Positions 24,336 to 33,151 of a stretch of 64,000 nucleotides of DNA are shown piece by piece. Every line of letters begins with the position of its first letter. The stretch's first letter is position 1. Source of the stretch: Paludibacteraceae bacterium (GTDB lineage: Bacteria > Bacteroidota > Bacteroidia > Bacteroidales > Paludibacteraceae); NCBI GenBank assembly GCA_016285885.1, contig JAEERP010000002.1, positions 310,001-374,000 of the forward strand, written 5' to 3'. The notes under the pieces were generated by a model, which did not search any database, had not been told where the DNA came from, and was given only the letters and a program-made list of their open reading frames with translations. The position numbers were made by a program, and so were the translations under genes.

Positions 24336-26213
24336 GCACACGCTATTAAAGGACTTTGGGTATAGCTCAATCATGCCAAATGCCCATTTTAAATCACCTT
24401 TCCCTTTGTACATTTTAACGAGTAAATAAGAGATTCTCTTGTCTATTTCGGCATAGTCCTTCATTAGTATAGCCTCTGCCTCTTTTATAAAATCCCTTTC
24501 GTTGATTCTTGCTGTCTTCAGAAGCTCTCGTAAATTTGTGACTGAATCATTATATGAATACCCATTGGTCATTATCCAGTCTTTAAATTTGGCCTTGCCT
24601 CCTATTTCTCTTAAAAACTCATCGTAAGAGTTTCTGGCGATGAGTTGATTAATAGTCTCTGCCGTAGCCCTTGTGAATCCTAATCCCTTGTCTTCAAGGT
24701 GGGATAGTATAGTTTTATTCGCCGATTTATTGTGTAAGATTTCATGCCATAGCTGCTCTATCGAATATTCCTCCTCCCTGCTTATTGCTTCCCCTTTCTT
24801 GATCCTTTTAATCGCCGAGACAAGGCTTTCTCCGGCATTGTAACCAAACTTGTTAGATGCGAAGTTTATCTTGATGAGGCCGTCCATAGAGGTCGACATA
24901 TATGCATGATCTTCTGAAACACCTTTGAGGCCTTTGAATCCTCTTTTAAAATATTCAGGATGCCTGTCCACCACATTCTTAAGTACATCTTCGACTTCCG
25001 AAACGTCCTTAATGGGAGTAGGCTTTAATCGTTCGGATAGACTGGACGATAGAGCGTTAAAGTAGTTTTCTCTTTCCTCTAATATGTTATCCACCACTTC
25101 GGCATTATCCCTTACGAAGTATGGTTCCTTACCTTCCGCCCTCTTCCTTGCTATGTATTCAGAGTTGTCGGACACCCACTTCCTGAATCCTTCCGGATAC
25201 TCCGTGACGGGCCCTCGTGACGGCTTGATGGGCTTACCTTCCAGCTTGGCCCTCGACATCCTGAAGACCTCCTTGGGCTCCAGCATGATCGGCGTGCAAT
25301 AGCACATGCACTGGGGGTGCCAGCCAGTGAAGGTGAAGTCCTTCGGGTAGTCTCCCGCTAGGTCGTCGCAGAGGTCCTTCTCCTTGTGGTTCTTAGATGT
25401 CTTGATACGCTGGCCAATGACGAAGTCGAGGCGCTGCCACCTGTCGTGGTCCGCCATTCGGTAGGCCATGTTCGTCTCCGTCCTTGTCACCCTCATTGCG
25501 TTCATCGTCGATGACTTGTAGTAGCCTCTTCCGACCTTGTAGGAGTCCTTGTCGTAGTCCACGAACTTGTAGCGGCCCGTGGCCTCGTCCTTTACCCTCT
25601 TCTTCCACTTCTTGCGGTAGATGGGGTTTCCCTCCTCGTCCTCTCCGGCCTTGTAGCGGAAGCGTCGGAACATGAGGTCGGGGTCGTTGAGGTAGTTCCT
25701 CACTTTCCGTGACATGGACGCCGCCGATTCTCCCTCGCCCATTGAGACGGTGACTGCCACCTCCATCTCCTCTCGGAGCTGTTTGACGGTCTTCCATATT
25801 CGGCCCGAGAGGTTGAGCCCGTTCACCTTGCGGTTGATGAAGGCGTTGCGCGCCTGGTTGTTGCGCTCGAACCATCCCGCCAGCTCCGGGTTACCCTTCA
25901 CCACGCCCGTCATCTGCTTCACCAGTTCGTCGTTGAACTCCTCGCTCTTCAGCCATTCCGCCTTCATTCCGTCTTCTGTGATCGCCTTCGCCACGGAGTG
26001 TAGGTGCCTCAGCCTCTTCTCCACCTCCTCCCTCTTCGCCTGCGGCAGCGAGTCGAACGAGAACATGACGCCCTCGTCCGGGAGAGTGAAGCCCCTGATC
26101 ACCTTCAGCAGCTCCTCCACCGCGGACATGAACGCCATGCCTATCTTCACCGCATACTCTTTAATGCGGCTGCTTCTCGCTTCGCTCGCCTTCTTGTAGT
26201 CCTTCTCGTCCAT
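24312..26213 (-). CDS. MuF-type head morphogenesis protein with a C-terminal HExxH metallopeptidase-like domain
   Basis: 633 residues. Residues about 230-315 hold the MuF minor head signature (MRVTRTETNMAYRMADHDRW, then DFTFTGWHPQCMCYCTPIML), placing it next to the portal, as is usual. The region after about 390 is different: it is AT-richer in DNA and contains LWHEILHNKS (HExxH at 490-494) with a downstream Glu at 519 (TAETIN), a gluzincin-like zinc-binding pattern. MuF proteins often carry C-terminal effector domains that are injected with phage DNA, so this may be a metallopeptidase effector. The neighbouring convergent 82-residue gene may be its partner. Activity is unproven. Confidence 0.75.
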   Translation of the reverse strand: MDEKDYKKASEARSSRIKEYAVKIGMAFMSAVEELLKVIRGFTLPDEGVMFSFDSLPQAKREEVEKRLRHLHSVAKAITEDGMKAEWLKSEEFNDELVKQMTGVVKGNPELAGWFERNNQARNAFINRKVNGLNLSGRIWKTVKQLREEMEVAVTVSMGEGESAASMSRKVRNYLNDPDLMFRRFRYKAGEDEEGNPIYRKKWKKRVKDEATGRYKFVDYDKDSYKVGRGYYKSSTMNAMRVTRTETNMAYRMADHDRWQRLDFVIGQRIKTSKNHKEKDLCDDLAGDYPKDFTFTGWHPQCMCYCTPIMLEPKEVFRMSRAKLEGKPIKPSRGPVTEYPEGFRKWVSDNSEYIARKRAEGKEPYFVRDNAEVVDNILEERENYFNALSSSLSERLKPTPIKDVSEVEDVLKNVVDRHPEYFKRGFKGLKGVSEDHAYMSTSMDGLIKINFASNKFGYNAGESLVSAIKRIKKGEAISREEEYSIEQLWHEILHNKSANKTILSHLEDKGLGFTRATAETINQLIARNSYDEFLREIGGKAKFKDWIMTNGYSYNDSVTNLRELLKTARINERDFIKEAEAILMKDYAEIDKRISYLLVKMYKGKGDLKWAFGMIELYPKSFNSVCLKILRQG

Positions 26214-26231
26214 GCGCCTACCACGTCACGT

Positions 26232-27680
26232 TTATTCCTCGTCTCTTTCGTCGTCTTCCCGGTTATCCCCCTGCTCCCCCTTATAGATTTCCATCTGTTG
26301 CTGTATCGCCTGCTCCCGCTCCTCGTTGAGCTTCTTGAGCTCGCCCAACGGGTCCGTCACCAGCGGGTTGAGGGAGATGGCGGTCTCCCTCGACATGATT
26401 CCTCCGTCCACGCTGCCGACTATGTTCTTGATGGCGTCCATGACGTCCTCCCCGAACGGGTTCTGCCATTCGTGAGCGACTCTCAGCTCCTTGCATTGTT
26501 TCATGAGCGACACATCGAGTACGTTGCCGATGATGGATATCATCAGCGAGGCTGAGCGGTCCATGAGCTCGTCGTAGATCTCCTTGTTGTTGTTCGCCTT
26601 GATGACGCCCGATAGCATGAACATCTGCAACGCCTTGGCCGACATCTGCGATATCGACTTTAGGGCGTCGTATGTGAGGTTTGGGGTGAATGTCTTCTGC
26701 ATGAATTGACTATCCAGCCACTCCATCTCTTCCTTCTTCGCCTGCGGTGCGTTGTCCCACGTGAGGTACTTCGCCACGTCGTTCACGCCCGTCTGCGAGT
26801 TCGCCACGATGGCCTTGCCCGGCTGACCCTTCTCCGGCATGTTCTTGATGATGTCGGCGTTCATGATCATGATAGGGTCGGCGAAGTAGTCGTTCGTGTC
26901 GGCCGATGTTGCGGCTTGGTGCTCTATTCTCTTGCGAATAGCCTCCGCTCCGTGCCACTCCTTCTTCTGCCTTACGTAGATTGCGAGTATCTTGCCTACT
27001 GGGTTGACCTCCTTCTGCACCTCCCATCCGAGTTTGCCCCGCGTGCAGTGGTAGATGGTCTGCGCTGTGTGGATGTCCACATGGTACTTCGTGTTGTTGT
27101 CGGCCTCCTTGGTGTGGTAGCCCCAGGCGAAGGCCTTCAGGTCGTTATATTGGTCGAAACGGGTGTATATCTCGTCTCCCTTGCTCTTCGCCAGTACTCG
27201 AATCTGGCACTTGGCCTTCCCGTCGTCGTCCCTGTAGAGTCTGTAGAGCATGGCGGACTCCGTCTCGGAGCCTGCGCAGCGCTTGAATTCGCGCGCCCTT
27301 GCGTGGTAGTGCGTCGACTCGAGTAGATCGGTGTACGCCTTGAAGGCGTCGTCCGTTCCTTTCGATAATTGTGACCATTTGAGCTGCCGGCCGAAGAGGA
27401 AGACGAGGGCCATCTCATTTGCGTACTGCTCGTAGGGGATCGGTATCTTGTTCATCTCCACGGTGCCCTTGATGTTGCCTTTCTTGTCGTAGATGATCTT
27501 GTCGGGTCGGTCGTTCACGGCGTGTTGCTTGTAGTCGTACTCCTCGATCGCTGCGATGACCTCGGATTCGTGTGTGTCCATGCGGGACTTCACTCCATCG
27601 ATGTCTCCGGCGTCGAGGAGCTGCTCGAATGCTTGGTTGATGCCAAGCACCTTGTTCACAAAGTTTGATAAGTTGCTCAT
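26232..27680 (-). CDS. Portal protein
   Basis: A 482-residue protein between the large terminase and the MuF head protein, the standard place for the portal. It starts MSNLSNFVNKVLGINQAFEQ and contains IPIPYEQYANEMALVFLFGR, TNDYFADPIMIMNADIIKNM and a helical C-terminal region ending in an acidic tail (GDNREDDERDEE). These are consistent with SPP1/gp6-like portal proteins, which form the dodecameric DNA channel and packaging motor docking ring. Confidence 0.8.
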   Translation of the reverse strand: MSNLSNFVNKVLGINQAFEQLLDAGDIDGVKSRMDTHESEVIAAIEEYDYKQHAVNDRPDKIIYDKKGNIKGTVEMNKIPIPYEQYANEMALVFLFGRQLKWSQLSKGTDDAFKAYTDLLESTHYHARAREFKRCAGSETESAMLYRLYRDDDGKAKCQIRVLAKSKGDEIYTRFDQYNDLKAFAWGYHTKEADNNTKYHVDIHTAQTIYHCTRGKLGWEVQKEVNPVGKILAIYVRQKKEWHGAEAIRKRIEHQAATSADTNDYFADPIMIMNADIIKNMPEKGQPGKAIVANSQTGVNDVAKYLTWDNAPQAKKEEMEWLDSQFMQKTFTPNLTYDALKSISQMSAKALQMFMLSGVIKANNNKEIYDELMDRSASLMISIIGNVLDVSLMKQCKELRVAHEWQNPFGEDVMDAIKNIVGSVDGGIMSRETAISLNPLVTDPLGELKKLNEEREQAIQQQMEIYKGEQGDNREDDERDEE

Positions 27681-27702
27681 ATCGTTGGATTTTGATTAGA
27701 TT

Positions 27703-29175
27703 CTATAGCCCGAACATGCCCTTGCTGACCATGTCGTAGTCGATGTCGTCGTCCTCGTAGAGGTCGTTGATGGCGTATCCGAGGATGTCCACGAACTCAT
27801 CATGTTCCGCATTCGGGAATGCGCATATCTGGTTGAGGAAGTCCTCGTTCCAGTCGCCACCGACGAGGAAGACCCTGCCGCACTCGATGCGGGGCGACAC
27901 CACCTTGAAGCGGGTCACCTTGGAATCCGTAGGGGGCTGCGTCTCCCTCACGTTTAGGGTCGATATCGTACGGAGCATCTGAATGACGCTCTTGCCGTTC
28001 GCCTTCGGCTCGACATGCAATATGCTCTGCTTATCGCCTCCGTGCGCCGACATGTACTCGGGTATGAACCTTAGCAGGTCGGGCATCTCCAGCCATGCCT
28101 GCTTGGCGTTGTAGATGTATATGTATTGCCCTATCCGGCAAGCTGCCAGGATGCCGGAGGGGTCGTTACCCGTGCTCTTTTTCCGCTCATAGGCGGTGTC
28201 GAGGTAGAAGTGCATCGGCTCGTTGAACCGCATCGCAGTGAATTCTTTGAAAGATATCGACTGGAACCATTCCCGCTTGACGATGTTACCCCCCTCGATC
28301 GTCGGTCGCTGCTGGTACAGCGCCGAGAATGTCCTTGGGCTTCTCCTCTTAACGTCCATCAGCCTCTCTGCCGAGTGCTTCTCCTCCCATAGCGCCTCGC
28401 CCTGTTGCCTCGTGTCTTCCTCGGGGCCCTCCGCCGAGTCCTTGATGGCGGGGATGCTCAGAACCGTCCAGCTATCGCCTTCAGTCCTGAGAAGCCTGCC
28501 CGCAAGGTCGTCCTCGTGCCATCTCGTCATGATGAGGATTTGTTTGCTTCGGTTGTGCAGACGGGTGAGGAAGACATCCGTGTACCATGCCCAGACGCGC
28601 TCCCTGAAAACTTCGGACTCCGCCTCCAACGCGTCCTTCACCGGATCGTCGATGATTCCGAGGTCCACGCTAGTACCTGTCAATGACCCTCCCGTTCCGA
28701 CTGCCTTGTAGAATCCCCTGTGCCCGACTATCTCGAACTCGTTGTCGTGCTGGATGTACTTCCGGGTGTCCGTGCTTTCTCGGTCCTTCTGGCTGCTCAG
28801 CCTCGTTCCGGGAAAGACCTCCCCGTATTCGGGGCTCTCCATGGTCCGCTGTATCGCCCTGGAGAATGTTTCGGCAAGATTCGCCGAGTAGGATGCGCCG
28901 ACTATTTTCGTGTTCGGGTATTTCCCGAGGGTCCAAGAGGGCAACTTGCGGGAGACAATCTCCGACTTTCCGTGCTGTGGCGGAACGAATATCATCAACC
29001 TCGATGTCGGCAAGGTCCCCTCTATGAGCGCCTGGCATTTGTCCGCTATGAGTTCGTGGAACCATTGCATGGAGTAGTCCTTGTCCGTGTAGTTCAAGTA
29101 TGTGCTGAACCGCTCCGCCGCCTTCCTCCTGAACAGCTCCTTCTTCAGTTCATATAGTCTCTCATAGTCTGTCAT
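27703..29175 (-). CDS. terL: Terminase large subunit
   Basis: 490 residues. The ATPase part has a Walker A-like IFVPPQHGKSE (near residue 65) and a Walker B-like VDLGIIDDPVKD (near 170). Further motifs such as IMTRWHEDDLAGRLL (near 215) fit the terminase ATPase. The nuclease half contains FYLDTAYERKKSTGNDPSG and ends with AFPNAEHDEFVDILGYAIND, with the acidic residues of an RNase H-like nuclease. It packages DNA into proheads through the portal. The start overlaps the small-subunit stop by 14 bp. Confidence 0.92.
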   Translation of the reverse strand: MTDYERLYELKKELFRRKAAERFSTYLNYTDKDYSMQWFHELIADKCQALIEGTLPTSRLMIFVPPQHGKSEIVSRKLPSWTLGKYPNTKIVGASYSANLAETFSRAIQRTMESPEYGEVFPGTRLSSQKDRESTDTRKYIQHDNEFEIVGHRGFYKAVGTGGSLTGTSVDLGIIDDPVKDALEAESEVFRERVWAWYTDVFLTRLHNRSKQILIMTRWHEDDLAGRLLRTEGDSWTVLSIPAIKDSAEGPEEDTRQQGEALWEEKHSAERLMDVKRRSPRTFSALYQQRPTIEGGNIVKREWFQSISFKEFTAMRFNEPMHFYLDTAYERKKSTGNDPSGILAACRIGQYIYIYNAKQAWLEMPDLLRFIPEYMSAHGGDKQSILHVEPKANGKSVIQMLRTISTLNVRETQPPTDSKVTRFKVVSPRIECGRVFLVGGDWNEDFLNQICAFPNAEHDEFVDILGYAINDLYEDDDIDYDMVSKGMFGL

Positions 29176-29596
29176 CCAGTTTCTCGCTTAACTTCCTTAT
29201 CTCTTCCTTCAGTTCCTCGTCCGACATCTTGGAGGCGGGCATGAGGTCTTTGCCTCCGGCGCCCGTTATCTCCGTCCGTGTCACCCTGACGTTCAGTAGG
29301 TCGTATATCACCTCCACCGCCCTGATGTCCCCCTTCACCGCCTTCTTGATCACAGCGGTGTCTATGGCCTCGCCCACGGACATGGCCTTTCCCGTGATGG
29401 GCGATTTTATTCCGTGGCCCTCGTTGTCCGTCATTGCGAGCTGGAGGAGCAGGGCGAGGCGTTCACGGCTGGTCCTCTTGTCCCGTCGTACTATCCCGCT
29501 TTTCCTTCCCCCGTTGCGGGCTCTCTCCTGTCTCTCCTCGGGGGTCATTTTGTTCGGGTCGAGAAAGTTTTGTGGATTGCCTCTTTTCGTCGCCAT
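29162..29596 (-). CDS. Terminase small subunit-like protein
   Basis: A 144-residue protein that overlaps the start of the large terminase gene by 14 bp. It begins MATKRGNPQNFLDPNKMTPE and has a basic helical region (RARNGGRKSGIVRRDKRTSR), then a helix-rich core (GEAIDTAVIKKAVKGDIRAV) and an acidic coiled tail. Position and make-up fit a DNA-recognising small terminase of the kind seen in Bacteroidales phages. The N-terminal GGRKSG motif is shared with other small-subunit-like families. Confidence 0.75.
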   Translation of the reverse strand: MATKRGNPQNFLDPNKMTPEERQERARNGGRKSGIVRRDKRTSRERLALLLQLAMTDNEGHGIKSPITGKAMSVGEAIDTAVIKKAVKGDIRAVEVIYDLLNVRVTRTEITGAGGKDLMPASKMSDEELKEEIRKLSEKLDDRL

Positions 29597-29634
29597 TTTT
29601 TTAAGTTCATTTTAAGTTTTTTCGAAGTTGCCGG

Positions 29635-30393
29635 CTATTTAGTTTTACGAGCCGTGTACTTATATCCGTACTCCTTCGCGTTTCTTCTCAGCCACCAGTC
29701 GGCGCCCTCGTTGTACCCGAGGTTCTTCGGCCATTTGGCCTTTTTCACAGCCTTTATGAACTCTTTCGCCTTGAACTTGTTCGTCTTTACGAAGGAGTAC
29801 GTCTTCTTTGATCCCACCGCCACGATTCCCTTGCTGGCTTCTTTAGCGGTGTTGATCAGATCCAAGTCGGAGAAGTTACCCCCTCCCGGGTGGTTGTGCA
29901 ACATCATCTCACCCTTCTTCGCCACTAAGGAGACTGAATGGGCCCCTCCCTCGACATGCTTGTGCACGAATCCGTCGTCGTCCACGGCGACGCCATACTC
30001 GCGGTCGGCGTTCTTATATTTGTCGGCGAATATCTTCAGTGTGTCGCCGTACGATTTCGTCGTTGCGTTCACGGCATTGAAGGAAGCGGGGTACAGTGTC
30101 TTATCTGAGCCCCTTCCTTCAATGCCCGCATGTCCGAATCCTCCGCCCATCTCTCCCGAAGACGATCCGGCGCCCCTGCCTCCGTCGAGTGTGACGGTGA
30201 AGTCGTCCTTTTCGTCGTCGACGGCGGTACGCACCTCCTCCTCGGCGTCCCACATCTCGTCGAAGGTCACGTATTTGCGCGACTCCTCGGTGAGGGCGTT
30301 GTACACTTCGAAGTCGTTGAACACGAAGAGATCTTCCCGCACCTCGACGCCGTTGCGCTGTTTCAGTAATTTCCTAAAGTATTCTTTCTCCAT
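29635..30393 (-). CDS. JAMM (MPN) metallopeptidase-like phage protein
   Basis: 252 residues. After a Gly-rich linker (about 70-95) comes a domain with Glu132 in REYGVAVDDDGF, then LHNHPGGGNFSDLDLI with His166, His168, Ser175 and Asp178: the E...HxH...S-x-x-D zinc site of JAMM/MPN peptidases. In phages this fold occurs in tail assembly peptidases, RadC-like proteins and effector fusions. Here it lies just upstream of the small terminase, so a tail role is less obvious. All metal ligands are present, so it is probably active. Its substrate is unknown. Confidence 0.75.
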   Translation of the reverse strand: MEKEYFRKLLKQRNGVEVREDLFVFNDFEVYNALTEESRKYVTFDEMWDAEEEVRTAVDDEKDDFTVTLDGGRGAGSSSGEMGGGFGHAGIEGRGSDKTLYPASFNAVNATTKSYGDTLKIFADKYKNADREYGVAVDDDGFVHKHVEGGAHSVSLVAKKGEMMLHNHPGGGNFSDLDLINTAKEASKGIVAVGSKKTYSFVKTNKFKAKEFIKAVKKAKWPKNLGYNEGADWWLRRNAKEYGYKYTARKTK

Positions 30394-30415
30394 GGCTATT
30401 CAGTCATTATGCTTT

Positions 30416-31021
30416 TTATAAAAACCTTGCGTATTTCCTCGAGTATTTTCTTTTTATTCCTCCGCCGTAATCAACTTCTACTATTTCAGAAGTCATCGAC
30501 ACAACCTTTCCTTCCCTTCCAGTTCTTGGTTCTTTAATGATTGAACCAACCTTGTAACCCTTGTTAGATTCCGCTACGGCTTTTATCCTTTCCTCACGTT
30601 CTTTCCTTCTCTGCCTTCTTGCGCTACGTGCCGCTCTTTGGCGGGCATTCAGTTCGGCAGCTTCCTTCGAGTTGTCTTTGAATATTATCCCGTCTTTCAC
30701 GACTTTATTATCATACGCCGCTTTCGCCAAAACGTACGCTTGCTTTTCGCTGAATTTCGCGCCATATCGACTCCAGTAAGGGCTGTCCACCGCTTGTCTT
30801 GCGATAGTCGTTGCGAGGCCATAATCGCCGTTTGCAAGGTCCTCGACAAGCTCCGTCGCTTGGTCATTAAAACCAAGATGGTACTCGTTTGCCCTGTTCC
30901 AGCGGTCTATCTTCGCATAACTCATCAGAGCGCCCTGGATGGATTTTACGGTGACCCCGAGTTCTTCATTATATTCGGCGGCGGTTTGTACTATGCCGCT
31001 ATTACTTCCTCTTCCTCCCAT
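30416..31021 (-). CDS. Phage protein of unknown function (MGGRGSNSG start)
   Basis: 201 residues. It begins MGGRGSNSGIVQTAAEYNEE, a Gly/Ser-rich start recurring in Bacteroidales phage packaging-region proteins. The middle is helical and the C-terminal third very basic (ARQRAARSARRQRRKEREER), ending in a beta-strand segment (KVGSIIKEPRTGREGKVVSM) that resembles a small KOW/SH3-like barrel. Its ATG overlaps the stop of the ParB-DUF4417 gene by one base (31021). The basic segment suggests nucleic-acid binding. Confidence 0.65.
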   Translation of the reverse strand: MGGRGSNSGIVQTAAEYNEELGVTVKSIQGALMSYAKIDRWNRANEYHLGFNDQATELVEDLANGDYGLATTIARQAVDSPYWSRYGAKFSEKQAYVLAKAAYDNKVVKDGIIFKDNSKEAAELNARQRAARSARRQRRKEREERIKAVAESNKGYKVGSIIKEPRTGREGKVVSMTSEIVEVDYGGGIKRKYSRKYARFL

Positions 31022-32193
31022 TATCCAAACCTCCTAGCTTCTATGTATTTAACTTTAACGTCCCCGAATTCATAGTCGATCTTGCTGCCGTAGCAAATGA
31101 CGCAGCTCGGCTTGAGCCTCTTAATCGCCTCATCCATTCCGCTTCGGAAGACTTCTCTTGCGTTTTTGTCATTCATCACACCAACGGTGCTGACCGCCAC
31201 CACCCCTCCGGGCTTTAAGCCGTCAAAACAGAAGCTGAATGTCTCGGGTTCGGCCCATGATAACGTGGGGATAACTTTCATACCGGCGCCTTGGCACATC
31301 TGACCGAATAGACGGCTTCTGTATACGTTCCAAATCTTCATCGCCATCGGCATGTCCATGTATAATGAGAAGTCCGGCGTCAGCGTCGCGGGGAAGTCCT
31401 TGAGCCTCTCAATGGACACGAGGGGATTATTCCACACCCTCTCGAACTGGTAGTCGTCGATGAAGAAATGAACGGTATCTTTATGCGCCGTGTCACTTTT
31501 CACATAGTTGAACCCTATGAGCGACTCTGGGACATAATCGCAGGGATCAATTGTTGGTATCTGATAGAACCCGTCACACCGCTTTGCGTCGAACTCCCTT
31601 AGATTTACGAGGTTGTACGTTCGCTCCCTTTCGTCGCCGTAGTATCTGCCGTCTTCGTCCTTCTTATCGTCCGTTGCGGTCGTGGCCTCGGTGTCGAACT
31701 CGAACGGGGAGCCCGTGTCTCGGTCCTCGAAGCCCTGGAGCTCGACGCCCCACCGTTGCAGCTCGTCCGTGTCCCACTCGTCCACCAGCGCCCCGAAGTC
31801 GTATTGGCCGAAGGACTCGTTGTCCTTTATGGCGTACTCCCTCAGCTTGTCGACCGGCGTGCCGGGGTCGAGCACCTTGCACGGGAGCTCCGCGTATCCG
31901 ATGTCACGGCAGGCCCTGAGCCGCATGTTGCCGCCTATGGCCACGTACTTACCCTTGTGGGGGAAGACCAGCAGTTCACGCAGGGACAGCATCTCGGGCG
32001 CGTCCTCTATCGACTTCCTGAGCGCGTCGAACCGCTCGTCCCTGATGAACCTGGGATTCTTCGGCAGCCCCTCCAGTTGCCCCGTGTTCGGCGATATGTC
32101 CTGCACACGTATGTTCCTTATCTCCATTTTGTCGGTAATTTGTCGAATGCCATTTATTGGCGGGTTGATGGGCGTATTCGACACGTAACGCAT
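31021..32193 (-). CDS. ParB/sulfiredoxin-like domain fused to DUF4417
   Basis: 390 residues. The N-terminal part (about 25-155) has the ParB-nuclease/sulfiredoxin pattern: NPRFIRDERFDALRKSIED, then GKYVAIGGNMRLRACRDIGY, then YAIKDNESFGQYDFGALVDE. The C-terminal part (about 205-390: VIPTLSWAEPETFSFCFDGL, then GGVVAVSTVGVM) matches DUF4417, a phage-associated domain of unknown activity. Such proteins lie next to terminase genes and may influence host DNA or packaging. An alternative start is Met22 (32130). A consensus promoter at 32225-32254 lies just upstream. Confidence 0.75.
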   Translation of the reverse strand: MRYVSNTPINPPINGIRQITDKMEIRNIRVQDISPNTGQLEGLPKNPRFIRDERFDALRKSIEDAPEMLSLRELLVFPHKGKYVAIGGNMRLRACRDIGYAELPCKVLDPGTPVDKLREYAIKDNESFGQYDFGALVDEWDTDELQRWGVELQGFEDRDTGSPFEFDTEATTATDDKKDEDGRYYGDERERTYNLVNLREFDAKRCDGFYQIPTIDPCDYVPESLIGFNYVKSDTAHKDTVHFFIDDYQFERVWNNPLVSIERLKDFPATLTPDFSLYMDMPMAMKIWNVYRSRLFGQMCQGAGMKVIPTLSWAEPETFSFCFDGLKPGGVVAVSTVGVMNDKNAREVFRSGMDEAIKRLKPSCVICYGSKIDYEFGDVKVKYIEARRFG

Positions 32194-32224
32194 TGTATGT
32201 GTAGCGTGTAAGCCCGCATCCGCG

Positions 32225-32254
32225 CAAATATAAAAAACATCTGTTAAATACCAA
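32225..32254 (-). promoter_or_regulatory. Bacteroidetes-type promoter for the packaging operon
   Basis: On the minus strand: TTG (32252-32254), a 19-nt spacer, then TATATTTG (32225-32232), 32 bp before the ATG at 32193. A second, plus-strand TATATTTG at 32275-32282 faces the lysis genes but has no clear -33 partner. Confidence 0.75.
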
Positions 32255-32320
32255 TTTTTTTGCCCGAAGTTTTTTATATTTGCGACCGGACATTACCAAC
32301 CACAAAAAAAGGAGGTGAGC

Positions 32321-32632
32321 ATGCTAAGCGACAACATGTACCTATACGTCATCTCCCCGATGGTCGCCGCCATCATCGGAGGAGCCAGTTTCCTGATCAA
32401 GTACATCCTCGGAAAGAGGGACAAGAAACACGAGGAGGAGGTGGCGGAAAGGAACAAAAGGCGAGACGAGATAGAGCAGCGTCTCACGAAAGCGGAAAAA
32501 CGGCAGGAGCGCACCGAGAAGAAGCTCAACTCGGTGATAGCCATGGCGGTGGGTTGCAACAACCCCGAATGCCCGACGAGGTCGAAGCTCGCCGAATGGT
32601 TAAGAAAGGAGGAGGAAAGTCATGGAGATTAG
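32321..32632 (+). CDS. Small membrane protein, holin-like
   Basis: 103 residues from the ATG at 32321, chosen because GGAGG (32311-32315) lies 5 nt upstream (the GTG at 32315 is part of that Shine-Dalgarno sequence). One N-terminal transmembrane helix (YVISPMVAAIIGGASFLIKYIL) is followed by a strongly charged coiled-coil tail (KKHEEEVAERNKRRDEIEQR) and a short end containing CNNPECPTR. It precedes and overlaps the DUF5675 gene by 11 bp. A single-helix membrane protein in front of an endolysin candidate is the usual holin/pinholin arrangement, so it is a holin candidate by position. Confidence 0.6.
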   Translation: MLSDNMYLYVISPMVAAIIGGASFLIKYILGKRDKKHEEEVAERNKRRDEIEQRLTKAEKRQERTEKKLNSVIAMAVGCNNPECPTRSKLAEWLRKEEESHGD

Positions 32633-33083
32633 TTTAGACCGGAAATACAAAAAGGAGGGGTACACGATCAGTAACCTGTACGTCGGGAGCGAGGTCTTCT
32701 GCAACTCGCTGGAGGACACCGACCGGGGTCTGAAATCGACGGACAGCCTCGAACGCATCAGGGCCGTAAAGGCCAAGTACCCGAAGAAGACCGCCATCCC
32801 TTCGGGGAGGTACAAGGTCACGTTCACCTACTCGCCGAAGTTCCACGATGAGCCGTACGCCGTCAAGGGCATGATACCGCTCGTCAACGGGGTAAAGGGG
32901 TTCTCCTCCATCCGCATGCACGCCGGCGCCAACGCAGGCTGGACGGACGGATGCGTGCTGGTCGGCCGAAACACCGTGAGGGGAGGCCTAGGACCGGACA
33001 CGAAGGAGGTGTGCGGGAAGCTCTTCCGCCGCATGTTCGACGCCTGGACGAGGCGTGAGGACATCTGGCTAACGATCTGTTAA
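32622..33083 (+). CDS. DUF5675-family protein, endolysin candidate
   Basis: A 153-residue beta-rich protein starting MEISLDRKYKKEGYTISNLY, with RIRAVKAKYPKKTAIPSGRY, then SIRMHAGANAGWTDGCVLVG. The H-x-G-x(4-5)-T-D-G-C-x-L-V-G motif is the signature of DUF5675 and is similar in spirit to the His...Gly-Cys active site of L,D-transpeptidases. In Bacteroidales phages this family sits where the lysis enzyme is expected. It overlaps the holin-like gene and is followed by a strong terminator at 33152-33184. The peptidoglycan activity is inferred, not shown. Confidence 0.7.
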   Translation: MEISLDRKYKKEGYTISNLYVGSEVFCNSLEDTDRGLKSTDSLERIRAVKAKYPKKTAIPSGRYKVTFTYSPKFHDEPYAVKGMIPLVNGVKGFSSIRMHAGANAGWTDGCVLVGRNTVRGGLGPDTKEVCGKLFRRMFDAWTRREDIWLTIC

Positions 33084-33151
33084 TTATTCACACTTATACA
33101 TTAACCGAATCGAAGATTACGAGACAATACTCAGTCTAGGTAAACTCAGGG

